A stretch of 64,000 nt of DNA from assembly GCF_003688855.1 (NCBI RefSeq), contig NZ_REFW01000003.1, forward strand, positions 333,018-397,017. The letters run 5' to 3'. Below are positions 56,642 through 64,000 of the stretch, in pieces. The notes under the pieces were generated by a model. It did no database searches. It had not been told where the DNA came from and saw only the letters and a list, made by a program, of their open reading frames with translations. The position numbers and the translations under genes are program-made. Each line of letters begins with the position of its first letter. Position 1 is the first letter of the stretch. This stretch comes from Tessaracoccus antarcticus. GTDB lineage: Bacteria; Actinomycetota; Actinomycetes; Propionibacteriales; Propionibacteriaceae.

Positions 56642-58315
56642 TCAGCGACGGGCCGCGGACCAGAGCTCCATGGCGTGGTCGACGCCGGCCACGGACTCTC
56701 CAGAGCCTCCCATCATGCGGGCCAGTTCTGCGGGGCGTTGCGCGTCGTCGAGTTGACGCACGTCGGAGGTGGTGACCTGCCCGTCGCTGGCCTTGGCCAC
56801 CACGAAATGGGCGTCGGCGAAGGCCGCGACCTGGGCCAGGTGGGTCACAACGATGACCTGGGACGTGGTGGCCAGGCGCTGCAACCGACGGCCGATCTCC
56901 AGACCAACGGCCCCACCCACGCCTGCGTCGACCTCGTCGAAGACGAAAGTGTGGTCCTCCGAAGCCCCGGCCAACACCACCTCGAGCGCCAGCCGAACGC
57001 GGGACAGCTCTCCCCCGGAGGCCACTTTCCCCAGCGGAGCCGGGGCGCTGCCGGGGTTGGCCGTGAACATCAACTCGATCCGGTCGGCCCCGTGCGGCCC
57101 CTGCTCGATGGGGGTCAGGACGAACGTCAGGGAGGCGTGGGGCATGGCGAGCGCCGCCATCTCGGTCTCCACCAGCCCCGACAGTTGCTCGGAGGCGCGT
57201 CGACGATCCGCGGACACGCTCAGGGCGGCCGCCGTCAACCGCTCATCGAGCGCTGCGATCCGTGCGCGCAGTTCTTCGATCCGACCGTCGGACCCCTCCA
57301 GTCTCTGGAGGCTCTCCGCGGCCCGGGCGGCCCAGTCGATGACATCCCCCAGTCCGGGGCCGTACTTGCGCATCAGGCCAGCGAGCTGCGCGCGGCGCTG
57401 ACCGACGGCCTCCAGCCGCGCCGGATCCGCCACCAGGTCGGCGACGTACCCGGCCACACCCACGGCGACGTCGTCCAGCAGGTACTGCGCCTCCTGCACC
57501 CGTTGCGACAGCTCCCTGGCGAGTCCGTCGCGTTCAGCGAGCGCCGCGATCGCCTTGCGTGCCTCCCCCAGCAGGCCGACGGCGCTGGGCACGTCGAAGT
57601 CGTCGTCGTCGCCGCTCAACGCCTTCTGCGCCGCCCCTGCAAGGTGGCGCAGATCATCGGCGTCCATGAGGCGTGTGGCCTCGCTCGCCAGTGCATCGTC
57701 CTCACCCGGCTCGGGCGCGGCGGCGGTGATCTCCTCGAGCCCGAAGCGCAGCATGTCGATTTCCCGGGCCCGGGCCATGGCCTGGTCGACGAGACTCTCC
57801 AGCTCCGCGGCCGCTGCGCGGCGTTCCGCCCAATCGCGTCTGTAGCCCTCCAGCTCCGCCGGCCGGGCCCAGGCGTCAAGGATTTCCCGTTGACGCTCCG
57901 GGGTGGACAGCCTTTGCTGCTCCGACTGGCCGTGGATGGTGGCGAGCTGGTCGAGCACCTGACCAAGCGCGGACACCGGCACGGGAGCGCCCCCCATGAT
58001 GGCCCTGGACCGGCCCTGCGCGCTGACCTGGCGCTGCGTCACGAGTTCCTGACCGTCGTCGACGTCGCCGCCGAGGTCCTCGACCTGCGCCACGACTGAC
58101 GGCGGCACCTGCCACCGGCCCTGCACGAGGGCCCGTTCGCTGCCGCGTCGCACGATTCCGGCGTCTCCCCGGGCGCCCAGCAACTGCCCCAGACCGGCCA
58201 CGATCATCGTCTTGCCCGCGCCGGTCTCCCCCGTCAGGGCGGTGAGTCCGGGCCCCAGCTGCAGCGCGGCCTCCTCCACCACCCCGAACCCGGTAAGCCT
58301 GAGTTCCGTCAGCAT
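56642..58315 (-). CDS. recN: DNA repair protein RecN
   Basis: SMC-like ATPase for double-strand-break repair, 557 residues from the ATG at 58315. The N-terminus reads [16 protein letters not shown] with Walker [10 protein letters not shown]; the coiled-coil middle covers about 150-350, and the C-terminal half has [14 protein letters not shown] and the Walker [13 protein letters not shown]. The ATG overlaps the nadK stop by seven bases (58309-58315). The tlyA-nadK-recN order is typical of actinobacteria. Confidence 0.95.
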   Translation of the reverse strand: MLTELRLTGFGVVEEAALQLGPGLTALTGETGAGKTMIVAGLGQLLGARGDAGIVRRGSERALVQGRWQVPPSVVAQVEDLGGDVDDGQELVTQRQVSAQGRSRAIMGGAPVPVSALGQVLDQLATIHGQSEQQRLSTPERQREILDAWARPAELEGYRRDWAERRAAAAELESLVDQAMARAREIDMLRFGLEEITAAAPEPGEDDALASEATRLMDADDLRHLAGAAQKALSGDDDDFDVPSAVGLLGEARKAIAALAERDGLARELSQRVQEAQYLLDDVAVGVAGYVADLVADPARLEAVGQRRAQLAGLMRKYGPGLGDVIDWAARAAESLQRLEGSDGRIEELRARIAALDERLTAAALSVSADRRRASEQLSGLVETEMAALAMPHASLTFVLTPIEQGPHGADRIELMFTANPGSAPAPLGKVASGGELSRVRLALEVVLAGASEDHTFVFDEVDAGVGGAVGLEIGRRLQRLATTSQVIVVTHLAQVAAFADAHFVVAKASDGQVTTSDVRQLDDAQRPAELARMMGGSGESVAGVDHAMELWSAARR

Positions 58316-59220
58316 GTGGCGGTCTCGTCCGGTCGTCTCCGCCATCCCTCGACCGGAAGGTCGAACTTCTTCACCAGCCTCGTGGTGAACGGCTGCTCAG
58401 AAAGGCGCGCAATCCGCAGGAAGGTGTCCTTGGCGGTGACGAGGATGACGTCGCCGCAGACCACCTCCACGTTGCGCCGCCCGTCACACCAGATGACGCC
58501 GCGTGTCTGGTCGTGACTGAGATCCAGCTGCACTTCGGAGGAGGGTGCCAGCACCATGGGGCGGTTGAACAAAGCGTGCGCGGACAGGGGCACCAGCAGC
58601 ATGGCTTGCACCTGCGGCCAGATGACCGGCCCGCCCGCCGAGAAGGCGTAGGCGGTGGATCCGGACGGGGTGGCCACGAGGACGCCGTCGCAGCCCCATC
58701 GGGACAACGGTCGCTGGTCGACGCTCACGAGGACGTTCAACATCTTCTCGCGGGCCAGTTTCTCGAGCGACACCTCGTTGACGGCGAACGAATCCCATTT
58801 GGCTGAGCCGTTGGCCTCAAAGACCTGCACCTGCAGGACGAGGCGTTCCTCCACGTGGTACTGGCGCGTGATCACCGACGTGTGGAGTGAGTGCATGTCG
58901 GAGGTCTCCAGCTCGGCGAGGAACCCCACGTGTCCCAGGTTCACGCCCAGCAGTGGCACGCCGAGCGGCTGGGCCCATTCGGCGGCGCGCAGCATGGTCC
59001 CGTCGCCACCGAAGACCACGGCCAGCTCGGCGGGGTCGTGATCGATGGCCTCGATCAGGGCCTTCGGCACGAGGTCTCGCATGCGGTCCACGTCGTCGGC
59101 GAAGGTGAGAATGGCGAACCCCGCCTCGTGCATGCGTTGCATGAACTCACACGCTGCGTGCAGCGCCTCAGCCCTCTCAGGGTGCAGCAGCACGGCCACG
59201 CGTCGATTCTCCACGCCCAC
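58309..59220 (-). CDS. nadK: NAD kinase
   Basis: Phosphorylates NAD to NADP, 303 residues starting at a GTG at 59220; a GTG two codons in is also possible. The signature VVFGGDGTMLRAAEW and the Gly-rich VATPSGSTAYAFSAGGP are present. It follows tlyA by four bases and overlaps recN. Confidence 0.96.
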   Translation of the reverse strand: MGVENRRVAVLLHPERAEALHAACEFMQRMHEAGFAILTFADDVDRMRDLVPKALIEAIDHDPAELAVVFGGDGTMLRAAEWAQPLGVPLLGVNLGHVGFLAELETSDMHSLHTSVITRQYHVEERLVLQVQVFEANGSAKWDSFAVNEVSLEKLAREKMLNVLVSVDQRPLSRWGCDGVLVATPSGSTAYAFSAGGPVIWPQVQAMLLVPLSAHALFNRPMVLAPSSEVQLDLSHDQTRGVIWCDGRRNVEVVCGDVILVTAKDTFLRIARLSEQPFTTRLVKKFDLPVEGWRRRPDETATC

Positions 59221-59224
59221 CAGC

Positions 59225-59941
59225 CTATCCAGTCAGGCGAACGAAGAACTCGACGTTGCCTGAGGTGCCCGGCAGTATGCTTTCCGCCCACCAGTCACAT
59301 GCCCACCCCAGAGTCATCGCGGCGTCCACGACGGCGTCCACGGCTGCCTGTCTGAGCGCCGGATCCCGGACCACACCGCCGCCACCGAGCAGGTGTCTGC
59401 CCACCTCGAACTGTGGTTTCACGAGCAGCAGCGCGGATCCACCCGGCGCCAGAACCGACAGCAGCGGTTCCAGGACGAGGGTCAGGGAGATGAAGGAGAC
59501 GTCACCCACCACGAGGTCCACGGGTTCCCCGTCCACGTCGTCGAGAACGAGGTTGCGTAGATTCAACCCCTCCCTCACCACCACCCGCGGGTCGCTGCGG
59601 AGTTCGGGCACGAGCTGGTCATGCCCCACGTCAATGGCGTACACCCGTTCCGCGCCACGCTCCAGACACACCTGCGTGAATCCTCCCGTGCTGGCGCCGG
59701 CATCCAGCACCCGGGCACCGACGGGGGTTCCCGACTCCTCCAGCGCCCCCAGTAGCTTGAGTGCGGCGCGCGAGACCCAGCGGTCGGCGTCGGCGTGGAT
59801 CACGCTCTGGTCGGTGACGAGCCTAGAGGCCCGTGTCACCGCGGCACCGTCGACACTCACCCTCCCCGTGCGGATGAGCGTGGCTGCGTGGTTCCGCGAA
59901 CGCGCCAGGCCCCGCGACACCAGCGCCAGATCAAGCCTCAC
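59225..59941 (-). CDS. tlyA: TlyA-family rRNA 2'-O-methyltransferase
   Basis: 16S/23S rRNA cytidine 2'-O-methyltransferase, 238 residues from the GTG at 59941, whose GTGA overlaps the small upstream gene. An S4 RNA-binding domain (LDLALVSRGLARSRNHAATL) leads into a FtsJ-like domain with SAM motif DAGASTGGFTQ and the GDVSFISL strand. In mycobacteria TlyA sets capreomycin sensitivity; here the same role is inferred from family and synteny. Confidence 0.93.
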   Translation of the reverse strand: MRLDLALVSRGLARSRNHAATLIRTGRVSVDGAAVTRASRLVTDQSVIHADADRWVSRAALKLLGALEESGTPVGARVLDAGASTGGFTQVCLERGAERVYAIDVGHDQLVPELRSDPRVVVREGLNLRNLVLDDVDGEPVDLVVGDVSFISLTLVLEPLLSVLAPGGSALLLVKPQFEVGRHLLGGGGVVRDPALRQAAVDAVVDAAMTLGWACDWWAESILPGTSGNVEFFVRLTG

Positions 59942-60159
59942 GGTCGGTTGGCAACGCCGGGGATCCCGGGCTGCGGGATGTCGGAGGACTTCTGCAGCAC
60001 GGCCGAGAGCACCTGCTGTGCCTCGTCGAGGCGCTGGAACTGTTCGGCCACGGGCAGCTCGGTGATGCCATCGACGGAGGCCATGGCATCGTGCACGGCC
60101 TGCTGCCGCCGCACCCCGGCGGGTGCGGCCTGCATCGGTGAGGGCGTGTCCATGGTCAC
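59938..60159 (-). CDS. Small conserved-position protein upstream of tlyA
   Basis: A 73-residue protein from the GTG at 60159, six bases after GGGAGG; an ATG two codons later is an alternative. Sequence: MDTPSPMQAAPAGVRRQQAV, then a helical stretch with EQFQRLDEAQQVLSAVLQ, ending in Pro/Gly/Asn. In M. tuberculosis a small ORF (Rv1693) has the same place between the HAD phosphatase and tlyA. Function unknown. Confidence 0.7.
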   Translation of the reverse strand: MTMDTPSPMQAAPAGVRRQQAVHDAMASVDGITELPVAEQFQRLDEAQQVLSAVLQKSSDIPQPGIPGVANRP

Positions 60160-60173
60160 TGGTGTCCTCCCGA

Positions 60174-61166
60174 TCAGCGGAGAAGGTCGAGACGGTCCAG
60201 CACGGCATCGGCGGTGCATCCCAGATGCCAAACGGCGTGCAGTGTCGCCCACAGCGCATCCAGCTGCGACTCGACGTCCACGGGGTCCTCGAGCACAACG
60301 ACCTGACCCGAGGACACGTCCAGCACCTGGTGCCCACAGCGCACGCGGCCGTCATCGAGGGTGTCGACGACGCGGGTGGGCTGCAGCAGGGCAGTGACGT
60401 CGAACCCGATGTGCGTGGGCCGGCTGGATTCATCAGCGGCAACGAGGTCGGCCTTGCCGTGGGCGCCCGTGAAGACGAACAGCGACGCCATCCCCACGGC
60501 GTTGGCGCCCATGATGTCCGTGTCGAGCCTGTCACCGACGAAGATCGGGTGGTCGGCCCCGAGGCGCAGCACGGTCTCGTCCATGAGCGGCCGGTACGGT
60601 TTTCCGGCCATGCGCGGCTCGACGTTGACGCATGCCCGGATGACGGCCACCTGCGAGCCGCACCCGGGAAGGATGCCCCGCTCCGTTGGCCTGGTCATGT
60701 CCGGATTGGTGGCGTACCACGGGACGCCATTCTGGACGGCTATGGCCCCGGTCTCGAGTTGGTTCCACTCGATGGCCGGGTGATAGCCCTGCACCACGGC
60801 AGACGGATGGTCGTGCAGGGAACGCACCGGGTGGAAACCACCTTCGCGCAGCTGCGACTCCAGCGCCTCGGTCCCCACCACCAGTACGGAGGAGCCGGGC
60901 TCCAGGTCCGCCTGCAACATCCTGACGGTGGCCTGCGTGCTGTTGACAACATCCGTGCCCACAGCCTCGATGTCCAGTTCCACGAGGTGCGCAGCGACCG
61001 CCTCCGGTGTGCGGGCAGCGTTGTTGGTGACGAATCCCACCTTGATCCCCGTTGCACGGAGTTCCGACAGCGTGCTGGTCACGCCGTCGATCACGTGGGG
61101 CCCGAGGTAGATCACACCATCGAGGTCGAACAACGCCGCATCATGGGCATCGACGAGTCTGGTCAC
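60174..61166 (-). CDS. HAD-superfamily phosphatase, class IIA
   Basis: A 330-residue HAD phosphatase. The nucleophile motif is FDLDGVIYLG, with VTNNAART as the second motif and IFVGDRLDTDIMGA as the metal motif. It sits in the place of Rv1692, a glycerol-3-phosphate phosphatase in M. tuberculosis; the same substrate is suggested by synteny, not by direct evidence. The C-terminal ~75 residues past the HAD core are an extension. Its start overlaps the preceding gene stop by four bases. Confidence 0.9.
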   Translation of the reverse strand: MTRLVDAHDAALFDLDGVIYLGPHVIDGVTSTLSELRATGIKVGFVTNNAARTPEAVAAHLVELDIEAVGTDVVNSTQATVRMLQADLEPGSSVLVVGTEALESQLREGGFHPVRSLHDHPSAVVQGYHPAIEWNQLETGAIAVQNGVPWYATNPDMTRPTERGILPGCGSQVAVIRACVNVEPRMAGKPYRPLMDETVLRLGADHPIFVGDRLDTDIMGANAVGMASLFVFTGAHGKADLVAADESSRPTHIGFDVTALLQPTRVVDTLDDGRVRCGHQVLDVSSGQVVVLEDPVDVESQLDALWATLHAVWHLGCTADAVLDRLDLLR

Positions 61167-63829
61167 GCCTGGTCCTCCTGCGTGACCGGAGCGACGTCGG
61201 ACTCGTCAGCAACCTCAGACTCCTCGGCAACCTCAGACTCGTCAGCAACCTCAGACTCGTCAGCACCCCCGGACTCCTCGACAACCGCAGACTCGTCAGC
61301 AACCGCAGACTCGTCAGCAACCTCAGACTCCTCGACAACCTCAGACTCCTCGACAACCGCAGACTCCTCGACAACCGCAGACTCGTCAGCAACCTCAGAC
61401 TCCTCGGCAACCTCAAACTCCTCGACAACCCCGGACTCGTCGGCAAACCCGGACTCGTCAGCAACCTCATACGGGTCAGCGGCGTCAGATTCCCCAACGA
61501 ACTCGTCATCTTGCTCACCAACGCTTTCGTCCCCGGCCTCGTCCTCGTCGGACTCCTCGTCCTCGTCAAACTCCTCGTCCTCGAGTCCCATGGATTCCGG
61601 CAACGTGACGCCTTCGAGTGTGGCGATGCGGTCAGCCGTGTTCAGCTCACCTGTCGGATCGAGCTGCGAAGCGTTGTTGAACCACTCGATTGCAGGCTCG
61701 GTGTTCCCACCCTCCTCCAGGAGGTTTGCGTAGGCATACCGCAGGCGAGCCTGCGAGTCCCGTGAACCGAGCCGTTCCGCGATGGCAGCCTTCAGGATGC
61801 GCAGTGCCTCGGCCCTCTGCCCAAGGTCGTCACGAACGCCCGCTTCCACAAGGAGGCATTCAACGCGCAGTGTCTCGTCCAGCGGCTTGATGCTCGCCAG
61901 AAGTTCCAGCGCTTCGCGCGGACGGCCCAGCGCACGTTCGCAATCGGCCATGACGGGGACGAGTTCGTCGCCACCGTTCATGCGCCGGATGGCACGGTAC
62001 TCACGAAGGGCCACGTCGAAGTGGCCAGCCGCGTAGGCGGTCTCCGCAGCAGCCTCGCGCACCACCGGCAGGCGTCCGGCGCGACGACGTGCCGCCTCCG
62101 CATGCTTGTACGCGAGTTCAGGATCAATGTCGATCAGTTCGCCGGCAGCAAAAATGTGCGCTGCGACGGTGTGTGCAAGTTCCTTGGGAAGTCCGCGCAT
62201 CTCAGCGCGGACAGGGAACGGCAACGCCTTCGGGTCGAAGTCCTGAGGTGTCTCGGGCTCGTCGGCGGCAGCTGCCGTGCCGGGCTTGGGCACGTACACC
62301 TCGTGGGTGTCATCGAAGCGACGATCGGATCGGCGGTCGTCGCTGCGTCCCTGGTAGCCACCCTCACGGCGATCACCTGAACCACGACTGTCGTCTTGTC
62401 GTCCACCCTGATACGCGCCCTGGCGGGGACCGTCGGAGCGTCCACCCTGGTAGCCACCCTGACGGGGTCCGTCGGAGCGTCCGCCCTGGTAACCACCTTC
62501 GCGGCGGTCGCTTGAGCCACCGCGGCTATCGGGGCGTCCGCCTTGGTATCCGCCCTCGCGGCGGTCGCTTGAGCCACCACGGCTGTCGGAACGTCCACCC
62601 TGGTAGCCACCCTGCCGGGGTCCGTCGGAGCGTCCACCCTGGTATCCGCCCTCGCGGCTGTCGGGGCGTCCACCCTGGTATCCACCCTGACGGGGTCCGT
62701 CGGAGCGTCCACCCTGGTAGCCGCCTTCTCTGCGGTCGCTTGAGCCACCGCGGCTGTCGCTACGTCCACCCTGGTAGCCACCCTGGCGGGGTCCGTCGGG
62801 GCGTCCACCCTGGTAGCCACCCTGACGGGCTCCGTCGGAGCGTCCACCCTGGTAGCCACCCTGGCGGGGTCCGTCGGGGCGTCCACCCTGGTAGCCACCC
62901 TGACGGGCTCCGTCGGAGCGTCCGCCCTGGTAGCCGCCTTCTCTGCGGTCGCTTGAGCCACCGCGGCTGTCGCTACGTCCACCCTGGTAGCCACCCTGAC
63001 GGGGTCCGTCGGAGCGTCCGCCCTGGTATCCGCCTTCGCGGCGGTCGCTCGAGCCACCGCGGCTGTCCGAGCGTCCACCCTGGTAGCCGCCTTCGCGGCG
63101 GTCGCTCGAGCCGCCCCGGCTGTCCGAGCGTCCACCCTGGTAGCCGCCTTCGCGGCGGTCGCTCGAGCCGCCCCGGCTGTCCGAGCGTCCACCCTGGTAG
63201 CCGCCTTCGCGGCGGTCGCTTGATCCGCCCCGGCTGTCCGAGCGTCCACCCTGGTAGCCGCCTTCGCGGCGGTCGCTTGATCCACCGCGGCTGTCGGAAC
63301 GTCCACCCTGATAGCCACCCTGACGGGGTCCGTCGGAGCGCCCACTCTGGTAACCGCCCTCGCGGCGATCACCCGAGCTGCGACTGTCATCGCTGCGCCC
63401 CTGGTATCCACCCTCGCGGCGATCGCTTGAGCCACCACGGCTGTCCGGGCGTCCACCCTGGTATCCACCCTGACGGGGTCCGTCGGAGCGTCCACCCTGG
63501 TATCCACCCTGACGGGGTCCGTCGGAGCGTCCACCCTGGTATCCACCTTCGCGGCGGTCACCTGAGCCACCACGGCTGTCCGAGCGTCCACCCTGGTATC
63601 CACCCTGACGGGGTCCGTCGGAGCGCCCACCCTGGTAACCGCCCTCGCGGCGATCACCCGAGCTGCGACTGTCATCGCTGCGCCCCTGGTATCCACCCTC
63701 GCGGCGATCACCTGAGCCACCACGGCGCTCGGAGCTTCCATCACCCCCACTGGGGCGGCCGTGGCCGGCGTCATCTCGTCTTTGAGGACGCTCGTTGCGG
63801 TCGCGGGAGGGGTAGTCAGAAGAAGGCAT
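61163..63829 (-). CDS. Repetitive Arg/Gly/Tyr-rich protein with TPR-like core and acidic tail
   Basis: An 888-residue protein. Residues about 25-505 are a low-complexity region of some 29 units centred on GGYQ, of two kinds: a 13-residue unit (GGYQGGRSDGPRQ) and a 19-residue unit (GGYQGGRSDSRGGSSDRRE). Residues about 520-735 form helical TPR-like repeats (ALPFPVRAEMRGLPKELAHT, GHFDVALREYRAI, GRPREALELLASI, NTEPAIEWFNNASQLDP). Residues about 750-888 are acidic repeats of DESEVA/EESAVV. The ATG at 63829 has GAGAG upstream. It is the first gene after the rrn operon and overlaps the HAD gene. The TPR core matches the place of Rv1691. The net-positive head and net-negative tail make it a polyampholyte. 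Function unknown; RNA or ribosome association is a guess. Confidence 0.9.
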   Translation of the reverse strand: MPSSDYPSRDRNERPQRRDDAGHGRPSGGDGSSERRGGSGDRREGGYQGRSDDSRSSGDRREGGYQGGRSDGPRQGGYQGGRSDSRGGSGDRREGGYQGGRSDGPRQGGYQGGRSDGPRQGGYQGGRPDSRGGSSDRREGGYQGRSDDSRSSGDRREGGYQSGRSDGPRQGGYQGGRSDSRGGSSDRREGGYQGGRSDSRGGSSDRREGGYQGGRSDSRGGSSDRREGGYQGGRSDSRGGSSDRREGGYQGGRSDSRGGSSDRREGGYQGGRSDGPRQGGYQGGRSDSRGGSSDRREGGYQGGRSDGARQGGYQGGRPDGPRQGGYQGGRSDGARQGGYQGGRPDGPRQGGYQGGRSDSRGGSSDRREGGYQGGRSDGPRQGGYQGGRPDSREGGYQGGRSDGPRQGGYQGGRSDSRGGSSDRREGGYQGGRPDSRGGSSDRREGGYQGGRSDGPRQGGYQGGRSDGPRQGAYQGGRQDDSRGSGDRREGGYQGRSDDRRSDRRFDDTHEVYVPKPGTAAAADEPETPQDFDPKALPFPVRAEMRGLPKELAHTVAAHIFAAGELIDIDPELAYKHAEAARRRAGRLPVVREAAAETAYAAGHFDVALREYRAIRRMNGGDELVPVMADCERALGRPREALELLASIKPLDETLRVECLLVEAGVRDDLGQRAEALRILKAAIAERLGSRDSQARLRYAYANLLEEGGNTEPAIEWFNNASQLDPTGELNTADRIATLEGVTLPESMGLEDEEFDEDEESDEDEAGDESVGEQDDEFVGESDAADPYEVADESGFADESGVVEEFEVAEESEVADESAVVEESAVVEESEVVEESEVADESAVADESAVVEESGGADESEVADESEVAEESEVADESDVAPVTQEDQA
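61190..61480. repeat. Acidic-tail coding repeats
   Basis: Short tandem units of about 18 bases encoding E/D-S-E/A-V-A/V-D/E variants, giving the acidic C-terminus of the 888-residue protein. Confidence 0.8.
62340..63770. repeat. 39-bp and 57-bp coding repeats
   Basis: Tandem 39-bp and 57-bp units with high identity, interleaved, encoding the GGYQ-centred N-terminal region. Their similarity at DNA level allows copy-number change by recombination or slippage and could hamper assembly. Confidence 0.85.
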
Positions 63830-63872
63830 GTGTCGATTCTCTCAAAAGTGGGGCCACCCACCAAAAGTGGGC

Positions 63873-63909
63873 AAAAAAAATACCCCCTGGGGTTACCAGG
63901 GGGTATTTT
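63873..63909 (-). terminator. rrn operon terminator
   Basis: Minus-strand hairpin with a 14-bp stem (63877-63890 with 63896-63909) and 5-base loop, running into a T-tract (eight A residues on the plus strand at 63873-63880) immediately after the 5S rRNA. Confidence 0.9.
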
Positions 63910-63914
63910 GTAAG

Positions 63915-64000
63915 TCCGGCGGCGTCCTAGTCTCCCACAGCGTCCCCGCTGCAGTACCATCGGCGCTGAGAGGCTTAACTTCCGGGTTCGGGATGGGACC
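63915..64000 (-). rRNA. rrf: 5S ribosomal RNA (5' part outside window)
   Basis: The minus strand begins GGTCCCATCCCGAACCCGGA and continues GAAGTTAAGCCTCTC, then the GATGGTACTGC and GTGGGAGA-TAGGACGC segments, the unmistakable 3' two-thirds of a bacterial 5S rRNA. The 5' ~30 bases lie beyond base 64000. The exact 3' end (about 63914-63917) is estimated. It ends an rrn operon read right to left. Confidence 0.95.

Noticed and set aside
56335..56775. Short open frames between pncA and recN
   Set aside because: None has a ribosome-binding site, a family match or a codon pattern better than the others.
62340..63770. Regularly spaced repeats that could suggest a CRISPR array
   Set aside because: The units are contiguous, keep one reading frame, and encode a regular peptide. 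There are no unique spacers or cas genes.
62089..63960. Two long open frames (about 610 residues each) in other frames across the repeats, one on each strand
   Set aside because: They exist only because the coding repeats contain no stops in any frame. Their sequences are repetitive shadows of the 888-residue protein, without ribosome-binding sites or family features.

Overview
The window is high-GC DNA from an actinomycete. A conserved chromosomal block on the right follows the gene order known from Mycobacterium tuberculosis (TPR gene, HAD phosphatase, small ORF, tlyA, nadK, recN, pyrG, NUDIX, xerD, parA, scpA, scpB, pseudouridine synthase). A second block (FKBP, pafB, pafC, tatA, tatC, helY) is also actinobacterial. 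GTG starts, four-base stop/start overlaps and a leaderless-type ilv leader fit this. Propionibacteriaceae is my best guess at family level, but it is an inference.

Left part (1-23.8 kb): a mannan/mannoside utilisation locus. Reading right to left on the minus strand at the left end are a CUT1-type sugar ABC transporter (binding protein, two permeases, no ATPase) and a GH2 beta-mannosidase cut by the window edge. A divergent ROK repressor comes next, followed by a GH113-like and a GH28-like enzyme. Two tandem secreted multidomain GH26 beta-mannanases share a nearly identical C-terminal module and terminator. After them come a GH38-like alpha-mannosidase, an in-frame internally deleted relic of a GH51 arabinofuranosidase, a sulfatase and a GH92 alpha-mannosidase. 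Only the two GH26 proteins and the binding protein carry export signals. The implied scheme is extracellular chain cutting, oligosaccharide import, then cytoplasmic trimming of both beta- and alpha-mannosidic bonds. AT-rich dyads built on AACTT/AAGTT occur in several promoter regions and are candidate sites for the ROK protein.

Middle (24.2-43.4 kb): an ABC exporter; the ilvB-ilvN-ilvC operon with promoter, a 10-residue leader peptide containing Leu-Val-Ile, and an attenuator hairpin; a small membrane protein, a HIT protein and hisF; then helY, a diacylglycerol-kinase-like gene, tatC, tatA, pafC, pafB and an FKBP lipoprotein; then rluB, scpB, scpA, a small RHH-like gene and parA.

Right (43.5-64 kb): a five-gene family-5 (peptide/opine/oligosaccharide type) ABC transporter; xerD, NUDIX and pyrG; divergent pxpABC-ligC; pncA; recN, nadK, tlyA, a small ORF and a HAD phosphatase; and an unusual 888-residue protein with an Arg/Gly/Tyr-rich repetitive N-terminus, a TPR-like core and an acidic repetitive tail. 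The window ends in the 5S rRNA gene of an rrn operon and its terminator.

The most notable items are the alpha-plus-beta mannan locus with its candidate shared operators, the deleted GH51 relic kept between translationally coupled genes, the duplicated and apparently homogenised GH26 tail module, the apparently leaderless ilv attenuator, and the repeat-rich polyampholyte TPR protein.
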